DNA of 64,000 nucleotides, from NCBI GenBank assembly GCA_965112735.1, contig OZ218963.1, forward strand, positions 2,480,001 through 2,544,000, given 5' to 3'. Of the stretch, positions 48,100 to 58,634 are shown piece after piece. The notes under the pieces are model-generated. The model saw only the letters and a list, made by a program, of their open reading frames with translations. It did no database searches and had not been told where the DNA came from. Made by a program: the position numbers and the translations under genes. The stretch's first letter is position 1, and each line of letters opens with the position of its first letter. Source of the stretch: Phaeosaccion multiseriatum (lineage: Eukaryota; Ochrophyta, other classes).

Positions 48100-49668
48100 A
48101 TGGCCACCATCGCGTTCACCTCCAACATGTCTCCGTTATGCGAGTCCCTCAAGTCCATCGGGCAGGTGAACCTCGTGGGAAAGAATCGCATGAAGCAGAA
48201 GAGAAACAAGGGAAAGCTCAACAAGATCGTGGCGGACATCATCGGAGACAGAGACGCCGTTCACATCATTCAGAGCAGGGAAGTCATCCACAAGCTATGT
48301 GGCAGCTTCTTCCCCTGGTTCCTCCCCCAAGTCTCTTGGAATAACCCCATCGTCCTCCACGACCGACTCTTCGTGCCCGCCAACTCCGCAGTGGAGGACA
48401 GAGTTGTCAAAGCTCTTCAGAAATACAATTCCCCGGACAGCGGAAGGGGGTGTGCACTTGAGTGCGAAAACAAGGACCCTTACATGTTCGCGTGTACACA
48501 GTGTCAGAAGACGGTGTGTTCCCCGTGCATCAAAGCATGTCTCGAAGTGCGTGGAGAAAGGAAAGGGGACTGTCTCGCACTCCCCTGTCCCTTTTGCACA
48601 ATGCTTTTCTTCGCGGAAAAGCGTGTAGAGGAGAAGAAAGTGGACACATTCCAACCTACAGTTGGCGAGAGCTGCCCCGAAATTCAGCGAAAAATCATGG
48701 ATGCTTCGACCAAAATGGTCTCTATTATGCGTCTTTTCGACCCCGCCGGCCTGAAATATGTTTGTGCGCACCCTAGCATCAATGACTTCATCAAGTCCGC
48801 CTTCGCAAACCGAGACAGAATCGGGAAATCGACTTTCGGAGTTCTGACCTGGAGCAGACTCTCCAAGGGGTTCGAAGTGAGTCGTGGCAACGTCGACGTT
48901 TCCATGACCAGGTCCGGAGATGTATCTTTCGATTCAATGTCCAGAAGTGCATTCGGGCAGAGAGTGGGCAGTATGAAGAAAGGCAGGAGCAGTGACCCCG
49001 TCGTGTTCCTCTTCACAGTCCACGGATCGATCGATGGAGCAGAAGCGGGCCCATGTCTGATGCACACATACATGCTGCTTTGGAACGGGGACATGCTCTT
49101 TGAGCCAGGCATGAAGGACGTGCTCATGGGCCTGAGGAGTTCTCAGTTGCGCCCAACGCGCTTTCATTCGGTTGCGGGGTTCGAATTGGACGAGTCGGAG
49201 TACTGCATCGCGTGTCAGTATTTCACCGACGGCATCGTTGACAACCTGAAGGAGCATGTCCTCCTCGCACACAACGTCTCCGTAAAGGACTTCCTTTCGT
49301 CGAAAATGGTCCTTACATTCCATCTATTTGAGGGTTTCTCCGTGAAACGCGATGCACGAATGATGGAAAATGGAAGCCTCACGTTTTTCCCCGGGATCAA
49401 GGACGTTATGTCTTGGATCCTGTCTGACGATATTGACGACTACGAAGGAACCACGCACCTCATCGGGGATGAGGACTACAACTCAAAACTTGCTGCGTCT
49501 CTTCTCGTGAGGATCGCCTTCCCAGGAAACAAGATCTTCCTCATGAGTCTTCTGATCATGTCGAACATGATTTGCAAGAAGGTCCCGAGGGAGGATCTTG
49601 TCAAATCGCACTGCACATTGCCAACAGGGGAGCAGTTGGAGCCCGAAGAAGGCGTGATTTATGTGTGA
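48100..49668 (+). CDS. Unknown protein with RING-like zinc-binding cluster
   Basis: 522 aa. At residues ~118-170 is a Cys-rich cluster CALECENK...CTQCQKTVCSPCIKACL...LPCPFC, resembling a RING-type finger but with Cys at the usual His position. The remainder is not recognised. AATAAA lies at 49698-49703, past the stop. Possibly an E3-like or zinc-structural protein. Confidence 0.5.
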   Translation: MATIAFTSNMSPLCESLKSIGQVNLVGKNRMKQKRNKGKLNKIVADIIGDRDAVHIIQSREVIHKLCGSFFPWFLPQVSWNNPIVLHDRLFVPANSAVEDRVVKALQKYNSPDSGRGCALECENKDPYMFACTQCQKTVCSPCIKACLEVRGERKGDCLALPCPFCTMLFFAEKRVEEKKVDTFQPTVGESCPEIQRKIMDASTKMVSIMRLFDPAGLKYVCAHPSINDFIKSAFANRDRIGKSTFGVLTWSRLSKGFEVSRGNVDVSMTRSGDVSFDSMSRSAFGQRVGSMKKGRSSDPVVFLFTVHGSIDGAEAGPCLMHTYMLLWNGDMLFEPGMKDVLMGLRSSQLRPTRFHSVAGFELDESEYCIACQYFTDGIVDNLKEHVLLAHNVSVKDFLSSKMVLTFHLFEGFSVKRDARMMENGSLTFFPGIKDVMSWILSDDIDDYEGTTHLIGDEDYNSKLAASLLVRIAFPGNKIFLMSLLIMSNMICKKVPREDLVKSHCTLPTGEQLEPEEGVIYV

Positions 49669-49740
49669 AAACGGCATTTGAAGTGTCCTATTCGTAAAAT
49701 AAATGATATAGTTCGACGTCTGAACTTTTTGCCACTGTAT

Positions 49741-49787
49741 TTTTCAAGACTTACATTTGGACACTAGTCTTTCAAGCGTATGATGTA
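49741..49787 (+). promoter_or_regulatory. Repeated 47-bp upstream motif, copy 2
   Basis: Related to 47893-47939. It ends 5 bp before ATG 49793, so a promoter is likely, or duplicated gene-end sequence. Confidence 0.45.
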
Positions 49788-49792
49788 AAAAA

Positions 49793-51037
49793 ATGGCTCA
49801 TCCTTTGGCAGGACGCTTCATTCAAGAGGATGAAGATGACGAAACTGACATGGAGTTGCAGAGACAACTCGTCGCCTCTATGAAGAGAAAGTTCTCACAG
49901 CCGCCTCAGAAGGCGCGCTTTTCTGAAGGAAACGTATTGGGGGAGTCTAGAAGCGATGGAAAGAGGCGGTTTTCTGAAGTAAACGTGCTGGGAGGGGCTA
50001 GACACGATAACAAGCAGCGGTTTTCTGAAAGAAACGTATTGGGCGGAGCCAGAAGCGATGCACCCACCGTCCCGGTCGTTGCCACATCAAGCGTCGAGGC
50101 GCGCGAAATCAAACCCGTTTCACCCAAAATCCGTGCAGAATCGGCGAAAAAGGCCAAGGTGGCGCCCGCCCAAAGCATGTCTTTCCCCAAGCTAAAGAGT
50201 ACCGAACCGGTTGATTACATCGCTCGCGTCGAGAAGAAGATGGAGGAAATAACCGAGAAGATGCCACTCGACATCGAACTCCTCTTTGATCTAGTGAAGA
50301 AGGCGACGGTCACCCCGGAGAAAATGACCTACCACGAGGACAAGGTCGGGCACTGGAAGGACTCCTGTGCGTACGTCAAGCACATCCGGGACATCGAGCC
50401 GCGCGAATTCAATCGGGCCTTTTCTCTGAAGGACGAATTGGCACACAACGTCCAGACATACCTCTCGAACGGGATCAACATCTCCAAGAAGTACCGCCGC
50501 AAATGGCGATCCGACGGGGAGGCCATGACGTCCGAAGACGAGATCGAGATCCACATGTATTATCTCATGACGGACGCGGGAAAAGTCCCCATCACCTCCC
50601 CCAACTTGATCAACACGGAAGCCTTGCTCTTCTTTCTCTACGACACGTGCTACATGGCTTACAGGCTCCTCAAAAGCGTGGAGGATGGAGAGGATCACAC
50701 GGGCCTCCTTCAGATCGCGGAGAAATGCGCGAGCGAGAAAATCCCCCCCTTGAAGAAAGAAGAAGACCCCGTCACCGTGACGATGGGGGTCCTGGGCAAA
50801 ATCTTTCCCATGGGCATGGATGAGGCGCAGTTTAAGAGTACATACGCTCAGCTTCTGGACATCTTTAAGGCCAAGAGTCATGACAGAAATGGAAAGGTGT
50901 TGATCCGTATGATAAAGGCATTGCGTGAAGAAAACAAGGGGGTAGAGCGAGGAGAAGGGCAAGTTCGTGTATCGAAACTCTTCGTTCAGAATGAAACTAG
51001 GGAGCGAATTCAGAGTGTGTTTGATGTAAGCTACTAA
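49793..51037 (+). CDS. Array-flanking family protein A (414 aa)
   Basis: Unknown family, with a paralogue at 55078 (and 61394). Residues ~35-90 carry three ~20-aa repeats (RFSExNVLGG core), then a helical domain. Shared with the paralogue: a Trp/Asp-rich segment (VGHWKDSCAYVKHIR and VWRMLRDYVGHIR), NTEALLFFLYDTCYMA and CTEAVMFCIFETCAFA, and the end VFDVSY and MFDTKY. The 82-bp repeat array starts ~90 bp past its stop. Function unknown. Confidence 0.6.
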   Translation: MAHPLAGRFIQEDEDDETDMELQRQLVASMKRKFSQPPQKARFSEGNVLGESRSDGKRRFSEVNVLGGARHDNKQRFSERNVLGGARSDAPTVPVVATSSVEAREIKPVSPKIRAESAKKAKVAPAQSMSFPKLKSTEPVDYIARVEKKMEEITEKMPLDIELLFDLVKKATVTPEKMTYHEDKVGHWKDSCAYVKHIRDIEPREFNRAFSLKDELAHNVQTYLSNGINISKKYRRKWRSDGEAMTSEDEIEIHMYYLMTDAGKVPITSPNLINTEALLFFLYDTCYMAYRLLKSVEDGEDHTGLLQIAEKCASEKIPPLKKEEDPVTVTMGVLGKIFPMGMDEAQFKSTYAQLLDIFKAKSHDRNGKVLIRMIKALREENKGVERGEGQVRVSKLFVQNETRERIQSVFDVSY

Positions 51038-51119
51038 TATTCCGCAAATGTACATCTCTCGATTTATAAGTCTGACAAAAGCCTCCCCCCCCCCCCTCAA
51101 AGGAAGGATTTATATGAAA

Positions 51120-54100
51120 AGCGCCAAACCCCCGAACTATCCGTACATATTGGTGAGAACAGGTCGCACTTCCGTCGGACTATGGGAGGTATTGTACGCT
51201 TCCGTCGGACTATGGGAGGTATTGTATGAAAAGCGCCAAACCCCCGAACTATCCGTACATATTGGTGAGAACAGGTCGCACTTCCGTCGGACTATGGGAG
51301 GTATTATATGAAAAGCGCCAAACCCCTGAACTATCCGTAGATATTGGTGAGAATAGGTCGCACTTCCATCGGACTATGGGAGGTATTGTATGAAAAGCGC
51401 CAAACCCCTGAACTATCCGTAGATATTGGTGAGAATAGGTCGCACTTCCGTTGGACTATGGGAGGTATTGTATGAAAAGCGCCAAACCCCCGAACTATCC
51501 GTAGATATTGGTGAGAATAGGTCGCACTTCCATCGGACTATGGGAGGTATTGTATGAAAAGCGCCACACCCCTGAACTATCCGTAGATATTGGTGAGAAT
51601 AGGTCGCACTTCCGTCGGACTATGGGAGGTATTGTATGAAAAGCGCCACCCCCCTATCTATCCGTAGATATTGGTGAGAATAGGTCGCACTTCCATCGGA
51701 CTACGGGAGGTATTGTATGAAAAGTGCCAAACCCCCGAACTATCCGTACATATTGGTGAGAACAGGTCGCACTTCCGTCGGACTATGGGAGGTATTGTAT
51801 GAAAAGCGCCGATTCTCGGTCTACTCATCTATCCTACCGAGAACGGAACACACTTCCATTGGACTCTGAATGGGGTGATATGAAAAAAGGGTCAATCCCA
51901 AATCCATCAATAGATTCTGATGAAGAATCAAGACTGACTCTTTTCGTTTCTTCAAAAAAAGTAATAGTTGGCTCCCCCCGATTCTGGTCCGGTGGAAGGG
52001 CGATTTGAATAAAAATGGATATACGTGCATTTGTGTGTTTAAATACCTGTATGTACGTGGCATGTGTGTGTAATTGGAAGCGTGTTTTCATAAGGTTACG
52101 TAATGTTATGAAAACACACTCCTACTGGACAATGTGTGAAAATGACCACATCTCATTATACTTATCTATCCGGATGAGAATATGCCACACTTCCGTCGGA
52201 CTACGGGAGGTATTGTATGAAAAGCGCCAAACCCTCGAACTATCCGTAGATATTGGTGAGAATAGGTCGCACTTCCATCGGACTACGGGAGGTATTGTAT
52301 GAAAAGCGCCAAACCCCCGAACTATCCGTAGATATTGGTGAGAATAGGTCGCACTTCCATCGGACTACGGGAGGTATTGTATGAAAAGCGCCAAACCCCC
52401 GAACTATCCGTAGATATTGGTGAGAATAGGTCGCACTTCCATCGGACTACGGGAGGTATTGTATGAAAAGCGCCAAACCCCCGAACTATCCGTACATATT
52501 GGTGAGAATAGGTCGCACTTCCATCGGACTACGGGAGGTATTGTATGAAAAGCGCCAAACCCCCGAACTATCCGTAGATATTGGTGAGAATAGGTCGCAC
52601 TTCCATCGGACTACGGGAGGTATTGTATGAAAAGCGCCAAACCCCCGAACTATCCGTACATATTGGTGAGAACAGGTCGCACTTCCGTCGGACTATGGGA
52701 GGTATTGTATGAAAAGCGCCAACCCCCCTATCTATCCGTAGATATTGGTGAGAATAGGTCGCACTTCCATCGGACTACGGGAGGTATTGTATGAAAAGCG
52801 CCAAACCCCCGAACTATCCGTAGATATTGGTGAGAATAGGTCGCACTTCCATCGGACTACGGGAGGTATTGTATGAAAAGCGCCAAACCCCCGAACTATC
52901 CGTAGATATTGGTGAGAATAGGTCGCACTTCCATCGGACTACGGGAGGTATTGTATGAAAAGCGCCAAACCCCCGAACTATCCGTAGATATTGGTGAGAA
53001 TAGGTCGCACTTCCATCGGACTACGGGAGGTATTGTATGAAAAGCGCCAAACCCCCGAACTATCCGTACATATTGGTGAGAATAGGTCGCACTTCCATCG
53101 GACTACGGGAGGTATTGTATGAAAAGCGCCAAACCCCCGAACTATCCGTAGATATTGGTGAGAATAGGTCGCACTTCCGTCGGACTACGGGAGGTATTGT
53201 ATGAAAAGCGCCAAACCCCTGAACTATCCGTACATATTGGTGAGAACAGGTCGCACTTCCGTCGGACTATGGGAGGTATTGTATGAAAAGCGCCGATTCT
53301 CGGTCTACTCATCTATCCTACCGAGAACGGAACACACTTCCATTGGACTCTGAATGGGGTGATATGAAAAAAGGGTCAATCCCAAATCCATCAATAGATT
53401 CTGATGAAGAATCAAGACTGACTCTTTTCGTTTCTTCAAAAAAAGTAATAGTTGGCTCCCCCCGATTCTGGTCCGGTGGAAGGGCGATTTGAATAAAAAT
53501 GGATATACGTGCATTTGTGTGTTTAAATACCTGTATGTACGTGGCATGTGTGTGTAATTGGAAGCGTGTTTTCATAAGGCTACGTAATGTTATGAAAACA
53601 CACTCCCACTGGACAATGTGTGAAAATGACCACATCTCATTATACTTATCTATCCGGATGAGAATATGCCACACTTCCGTCGGACTACGGGAGGTATTGT
53701 ATGAAAAGCGCCAAACCCCCGAACTATCCGTAGATATTGGTGAGAATAGGTCGCACTTCCATCGGACTACGGGAGGTATTGTATGAAAAGCGCCAAACCC
53801 CCGAACTATCCGTAGATATTGGTGAGAATAGGTCGCACTTCCATGGGACTACGGGAGGTATTGTATGAAAAGCGCCAAACCCCCTATCTATCCGTAGATA
53901 TTGGTGAGAATAGGTCACACTTCCATCGGACTATGGGAGGTATTGTATGAAAAGCGCCGATTCTCGGTCTACTCATCTATCCTACCGAGAACGGAACACA
54001 CTTCCATTGGACTCTGAATGGGGTGATATGAAAAAAGGGTCAATCCCAAATCCATCAATAGATTCTGATGAAGAATCAAGACTGACTCTTTTCGTTTCTT

Positions 54101-54707
54101 CAAAAAAAGTAATAGTTGGCTCCCCCCGATTCTGGTCCGGTGGAAGGGCGATTTGAATAAAAATGGATATACGTGCATTTGTGTGTTTAAATACCTGTAT
54201 GTACGTGGCATGTGTGTGTAATTGGAAGCGTGTTTACATAAGGTTACGTAATGTTATGAAAACACACGCCCACTGGACAATGCGTGAAAATGACCACATC
54301 TCATTATACTTATCTATCCGGATGAGAATAGGTCGCACTTCCATCGGACTACGGGAGGTATTGTATGAAAAGCGCCAAACCCCCGAACTATCCGTAGATA
54401 TTGGTGAGAATAGGTCGCACTTCCATCGGACTACGGGAGGTATTGTATGAAAAGCGCCAAACCCCCGAACTATCCGTAGATATTGGTGAGAATAGGTCGC
54501 ACTTCCATCGGACTACGGGAGGTATTGTCTGAAAAGCGCCAAACCCCCGAACTATCCGTAGATATTGGTGAGAATAGGTCGCACTTCCATCGGACTATGG
54601 GAGGTATTGTCTGAAAAGCGCCAACCCCCTATCTATCCGTAGATATTGGTGAGAATAGGTCGCACTTCCGTCGGACTACGGGAGGTATTGTCTGAGAAGC
54701 GCCGATT
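51120..54707. repeat. 82-bp tandem repeat array with interspersed ~390-bp blocks
   Basis: About 30 units with period 82 (for example CTACGGGAGG recurs at 52201 and 52283). The core is CGCACTTCCATCGGACTACG...GGTATTGTATGAAAAGCGCC. Units are grouped in four runs (about 51120-51810, 52190-53294, 53675-53958, 54330-54703) separated by three ~370-390-bp blocks starting GATTCTCGGT (51811, 53295, 53959). A fourth, truncated block follows at 54704. The block keeps a diverged unit (ACTTCCATTGGACT...GATATGAAAA), so it is related to the monomer. No gene is supported: 82 is not divisible by 3. Confidence 0.9.
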
Positions 54708-55077
54708 CTCAGTCTACTCATCTATCCTACCGAGAACGGAACACACTTCCATTGGACTCTGAATGGGGTGATATGAAAAAAGGGTCAATCCTAAATCCAT
54801 CAATCGATTCTGATGAAGAATCAAGACTGACTCTTTTCGTTTCTTCAAAAAAGTAATAGTTGGCTCCCCCCGAGTTTCGTCCGATGGGAGGGCGATTTGA
54901 ATAAGAATGGATATACGTGCATTTGTGTGTTTAAATACCTGTATTTACGTGGCATGTGTGTGTAATTGGAAGCGTGTTTACATAAGGTTACGTAATGTTA
55001 TGAAAACACACGCCCACTGGAACCAGTGATTGATGATCAAGATAAATTGCGTCATTTTTTATAAATCCTAACTTTAT

Positions 55078-55908
55078 TTACATGCAATACTTTGTGTCGA
55101 ACATATATTCGATGTCTTCCTTTACTGAAGGGGTTAGGAAGAGTTCACACAGACGATTCTGTGCAGGTGATATCGTGTGCTCAAATGGCTCATAAAACCT
55201 GAACGTCGTCATGCGCTCCAACGTCTTCCCGTCCTTGTGCCTTTGATTTGGAATGCCCAGCGCGGCGGACAGCTTCTTGCGCCTCCTGAAGAACTCCTTT
55301 TGATCAATGTCTTTCGGCATGATGCGGCACAGATACTCAGTGGTGGCGGATAAGAGTCTGTACCCGGCCAGGGTCGAGGTCCTGGTCATGCACGACCGGG
55401 TGTGTTCCAGGAGGCCGCTGACGGCGACGTCGTCGAGGTTTTCCAGGACGGTGTTTGCGAATGCGCATGTCTCGAAAATGCAGAACATGACGGCCTCGGT
55501 GCACATTGTCTCGCGCGTTTTGGCGTCGGCGTGACTGTAATTCGCGGCGTCCGTCCACAGATTGTTCATGTTGATCTTGACCGGGGTGTCATCTTCGAAA
55601 ATGCAGTGTCTCCCACGGAGCTTAGTGTACCTCTTTGTGTACTTTCGTATGTTTTCCCCGACCCGGTCGCCGACCCCGAAGGCCTTCTTGAACTTGTCGG
55701 GCCCGTCGGTTCGGATGTGTCCGACGTAGTCCCTCAGCATCCTCCACACGTCGAAGCTGTTCTGGGAGTACTTGAACATGACGGGCTTCGTCTCGCCGCA
55801 TCGGACAATCTCGAATATGAGGGAGAGGTTGTAGCCCAGGACCTTCTCGCGTTCAGAGAGAACGAGTACCGCGATCTCGGTCGGGGATTTACCTCGCACA
55901 TCAATCAT
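55078..55908 (-). CDS. Array-flanking family protein B (276 aa), copy 1
   Basis: ATG 55908 (MIDVRGKSPTE); the frame is open further upstream without an ATG. Paralogue of the 414-aa protein at 49793, sharing the central helical region and the MFDTKY end, but lacking the N-terminal repeats. Faces toward the array. Function unknown. Confidence 0.6.
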   Translation of the reverse strand: MIDVRGKSPTEIAVLVLSEREKVLGYNLSLIFEIVRCGETKPVMFKYSQNSFDVWRMLRDYVGHIRTDGPDKFKKAFGVGDRVGENIRKYTKRYTKLRGRHCIFEDDTPVKINMNNLWTDAANYSHADAKTRETMCTEAVMFCIFETCAFANTVLENLDDVAVSGLLEHTRSCMTRTSTLAGYRLLSATTEYLCRIMPKDIDQKEFFRRRKKLSAALGIPNQRHKDGKTLERMTTFRFYEPFEHTISPAQNRLCELFLTPSVKEDIEYMFDTKYCM

Positions 55909-56044
55909 GATGCGGTGCAAACAAAATGGAATCTCAAGTATGTTTTGTTCTAAACACAAGCACTGAGCTTGCAGCCTATATTACACACTTTAAGTTTGCG
56001 TTTCCTGACATCTAAACAGAATTCCCATGGTCATCGGCCGTTTT

Positions 56045-56548
56045 CTAATACTCACTGTCCACGAACGATTTCATCATTGATTTCGACGCGTAGTCCACTT
56101 CGTCGAGGTCGTTTTTACACAGATGTTGGCGTTTCCTTGTAGGAATTTCCGTGTCATGACGTTCGAAGAATAGATCATTGAATGTCCATCGTGAACTAGA
56201 GGGAAGGAGCCATGCATCTCCCCACACGGCGACGTTCACTTGGTTACTGTCGGCCGATTCCACCGGGTCGATTGTCGTCACCATGACGTAAGCAGAAGGT
56301 GAATTCTCCGAGAATATCGTGTGTTGTTCACCGGGTCGAATCTGTATACGCGAGAAAATCGTGTGCCTCGAAGGACTATGAAGTGGCGGCTTTGGTCTCA
56401 CACAGATCGAAATGGTCCTATTCGAGAGGTTTTGAAAGTGAAAATATCCACTCCCTTGGAGAGTCTTTGTCATCTCTTCACCTCTTGTCAATAGAGAAGG
56501 TTCGAGTTTCTCATCATGAGGGTCGCGGGGTGTGCTACACTCCGTCAT
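56045..56548 (-). CDS. Hypothetical protein (167 aa), copy 1
   Basis: ATG 56548 (MTECSTPRD). A beta-rich mid-section (FHFQNLSNRTISICV, IQIRPGEQHTIF) and an acidic/basic C-terminus. I do not recognise it. Same strand as the gene at 55078, which follows 136 bp on. Confidence 0.45.
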   Translation of the reverse strand: MTECSTPRDPHDEKLEPSLLTRGEEMTKTLQGSGYFHFQNLSNRTISICVRPKPPLHSPSRHTIFSRIQIRPGEQHTIFSENSPSAYVMVTTIDPVESADSNQVNVAVWGDAWLLPSSSRWTFNDLFFERHDTEIPTRKRQHLCKNDLDEVDYASKSMMKSFVDSEY

Positions 56549-56740
56549 TTTCTGTTTGACAAGGGGATACATATACAGGCACATATATTGAGGCCCAAAA
56601 TATACACTTTAAATTCTCCTGGTCACAGTTTAATCATAACGTTTTCTCCAAGGTCTCTTGTGATGATAGCGTATAACGATCGACTTCCGTCGGGTTTGTA
56701 GGGAGGGTGTGGTACATTGTCAACTAGACTTTCGTATTCT

Positions 56741-56800
56741 TCGCCTATTAATTAAGTGAGTTTTCTCACAGAAATCTCAGAACTGACTAGGAGTATGTAT
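56741..56800 (-). mobile_element. Solo IS607 right end (no transposase or nuclease)
   Basis: Reverse complement matches 41482-41541 at 56 of 60 bases, including the GTGAG/CTCAC hairpin and the GGCGA at the boundary. No TnpA or TnpB is adjacent. It lies ~90 bp 5' of the LamG gene at 56888. Confidence 0.65.
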
Positions 56801-56887
56801 GATGAGGATAAAAAAATTGGGAATATACAAATAGGAGTTGCTCGTTTGAACATTTTTTTATGTGTTCATCACGTAAATGCGCACGGA

Positions 56888-58288
56888 ATGTCCCTCGGTG
56901 CGACAATCCGTTTCCCCTTTCGAGGGCCCATACCATTGCCTGTAGACGGGGGGATGGTGTACAACTTCTTCGAGCGCATCTCTGACACTCCGCAGACCGG
57001 GGAGATCGACCGCCATATTCAAAATCAGTGGACGTATTTCCCCGAGTATGTGGAGGACGAGGTATACGGCAAGGTTCTTCTCTGCGGGGAGAGGTCGATG
57101 TTCGCGGATGAAAACGGGGTCACGAAAAATGACTTAGACTCTTCGATATCTATTTGGATCCACATTGGAGAGGAGGACCAGCGAGGTGCGATACTGTCAT
57201 CAAGTGTAGGAAATGATCGCCATTCTGTGCTTTTGGAAATGTCAAAAACGGGAGAAGAAGTTTGGTTCGCGGTCAGATCGACTGACAAAACCTCTGCGGG
57301 AAGGGTTGCGGACAAGGCAAAGAAAACCGTATCCTATAACTTGTCGGGTTGGACGCACATTTCGTTACAGCGGGGTGCATCGGCGTCAAGTTTTGCGATG
57401 TACGTGAACGGGAAGGCCGTAAACATGGTGTTAGACCAAGCATTAGTCGGTTTCTCGGGACGCAAAATGGATCGACTTGGCTCGGCGGGATTTGGGAGGG
57501 CCCACTTCAAGGGCAAGGTTACAGACTACAGGATATACGACTTTATTCTGGCCGAACAAGACGTGGTCAATCTGTACGCTGAGGGTCCCAATCCGGACTC
57601 GCGACCCGATGCGGCGTCGGACACGGTCCCGGGCCTCATCTCCATCGCCGACCATGACAAGGGCTCCGCCGGGATTAGCGTGAATGTGGCTACAAACGGG
57701 GATGGGGAAATATACATGGTGCAATGTCGAACGGAGGAGGACCCCGTGCAGATAGATAACGAGTTCGTGTTCTCGGACAACACCACGCAGAACGTCGTGT
57801 TTTCCGGGCTACGTCCAGACACGACCTACACGGTTTCCATCTCCCCCAGTCCCCCGCTGGTGAAGACAGTCATTGTTTTCTCGAACGGTAAATCCAACCT
57901 TCACTTCGCAGAAATACAGGCCCTGGGCTCGGACAACCACAACTATTCTCTGGACGATGGCGTGGAGGTGTACCAGACCACGGTGGGATCCGAGGGCGTT
58001 GCTTCGAGAGCTATCGACGGGAATACCAGCGGAACTTACACGCAAGGATCTGTCACACATACCTCCGGGGGACGCATGACTACTGACGGAAAGCCCCTAA
58101 ACTACTTTCGCCTCGATTTCCCCGACCCCGTGCCCGTGGACCGTTTCGTTATATACAACAGGACTGACAATCAAACTTCATTGAACAAACTTTCAGGCGC
58201 ATTTGTCAAAGTGTTTGGTACTCAAAGAGAAGAAATTGCTTCTGAAAAACTGACAAATGCCAGAACACAGACGGTCTCTCTGGCTTGA
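56888..58288 (+). CDS. LamG plus discoidin-like surface protein (466 aa), copy 1
   Basis: ATG 56888 is preferred; the frame is open from 56756 but that part overlaps the IS607-end repeat. Residues ~75-235 form a LamG domain (SISIWIHIGEED, WTHISLQ, FAMYVNGKAV, DYRIYDF). Residues ~300-340 look FN3-like (TTYTVSISPS), and ~345-465 resemble an F5/8 type C (discoidin) domain (FAEIQALGSD, ASRAIDGNTSG, FRLDFPDPVPVDRFVIYNR). Likely a glycan-binding virion surface protein. Confidence 0.65.
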   Translation: MSLGATIRFPFRGPIPLPVDGGMVYNFFERISDTPQTGEIDRHIQNQWTYFPEYVEDEVYGKVLLCGERSMFADENGVTKNDLDSSISIWIHIGEEDQRGAILSSSVGNDRHSVLLEMSKTGEEVWFAVRSTDKTSAGRVADKAKKTVSYNLSGWTHISLQRGASASSFAMYVNGKAVNMVLDQALVGFSGRKMDRLGSAGFGRAHFKGKVTDYRIYDFILAEQDVVNLYAEGPNPDSRPDAASDTVPGLISIADHDKGSAGISVNVATNGDGEIYMVQCRTEEDPVQIDNEFVFSDNTTQNVVFSGLRPDTTYTVSISPSPPLVKTVIVFSNGKSNLHFAEIQALGSDNHNYSLDDGVEVYQTTVGSEGVASRAIDGNTSGTYTQGSVTHTSGGRMTTDGKPLNYFRLDFPDPVPVDRFVIYNRTDNQTSLNKLSGAFVKVFGTQREEIASEKLTNARTQTVSLA

Positions 58289-58360
58289 TCAACGCGTTTA
58301 ATTACTTTGCTTTTCGAATGCGTAAAATAAGGATAAAAATGTTTAATAAAGTATTAAAGT

Positions 58361-58618
58361 ATGGAGACCGTCGCGTTGAAGGCGGCCGAAACAGTTGCGA
58401 CGACCGCTGCTGGGGACATAACGACGAGCATCGCTGACGACGGGATAAAGGCGGCCGAGGAAGACAGTCAACAGAAGACGACCAGTCTCCTCAAGCAAAT
58501 TGCCGCGAAGTCGCTTGTTCTACTTTGCCTCTTCGCACTCTCCTTGTTCGCAAGGTTTCTCTATAATAAACGGCCCTTCTCGAAGAAAATTGGTGCGCAG
58601 GGGTCGCCAGATTTATAA
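58361..58618 (+). CDS. Small single-pass membrane protein (85 aa)
   Basis: A charged N-terminus (residues 1-45), one membrane segment (SLVLLCLFALSLFARFLY, ~51-68) and a short basic tail. Typical of small viral membrane proteins. AATAAA at 58345-58350 belongs to the preceding gene. Confidence 0.5.
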   Translation: METVALKAAETVATTAAGDITTSIADDGIKAAEEDSQQKTTSLLKQIAAKSLVLLCLFALSLFARFLYNKRPFSKKIGAQGSPDL

Positions 58619-58634
58619 TGTCATTTCATAGCAA

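Larger units (their letters stand above)
53574..57684 (+). repeat. Direct duplication, copy 1
   Basis: Identical, as far as I read, to 59890-64000 at an offset of 6316 bp. The unit 53574-59889 is followed directly by its copy. It begins inside the 82-bp array. Confidence 0.9.

Noticed and set aside
51120-54707. CRISPR-like array
   Set aside because: The 82-bp units are contiguous tandem copies with no unique spacers and no cas genes; the context is eukaryotic/viral.
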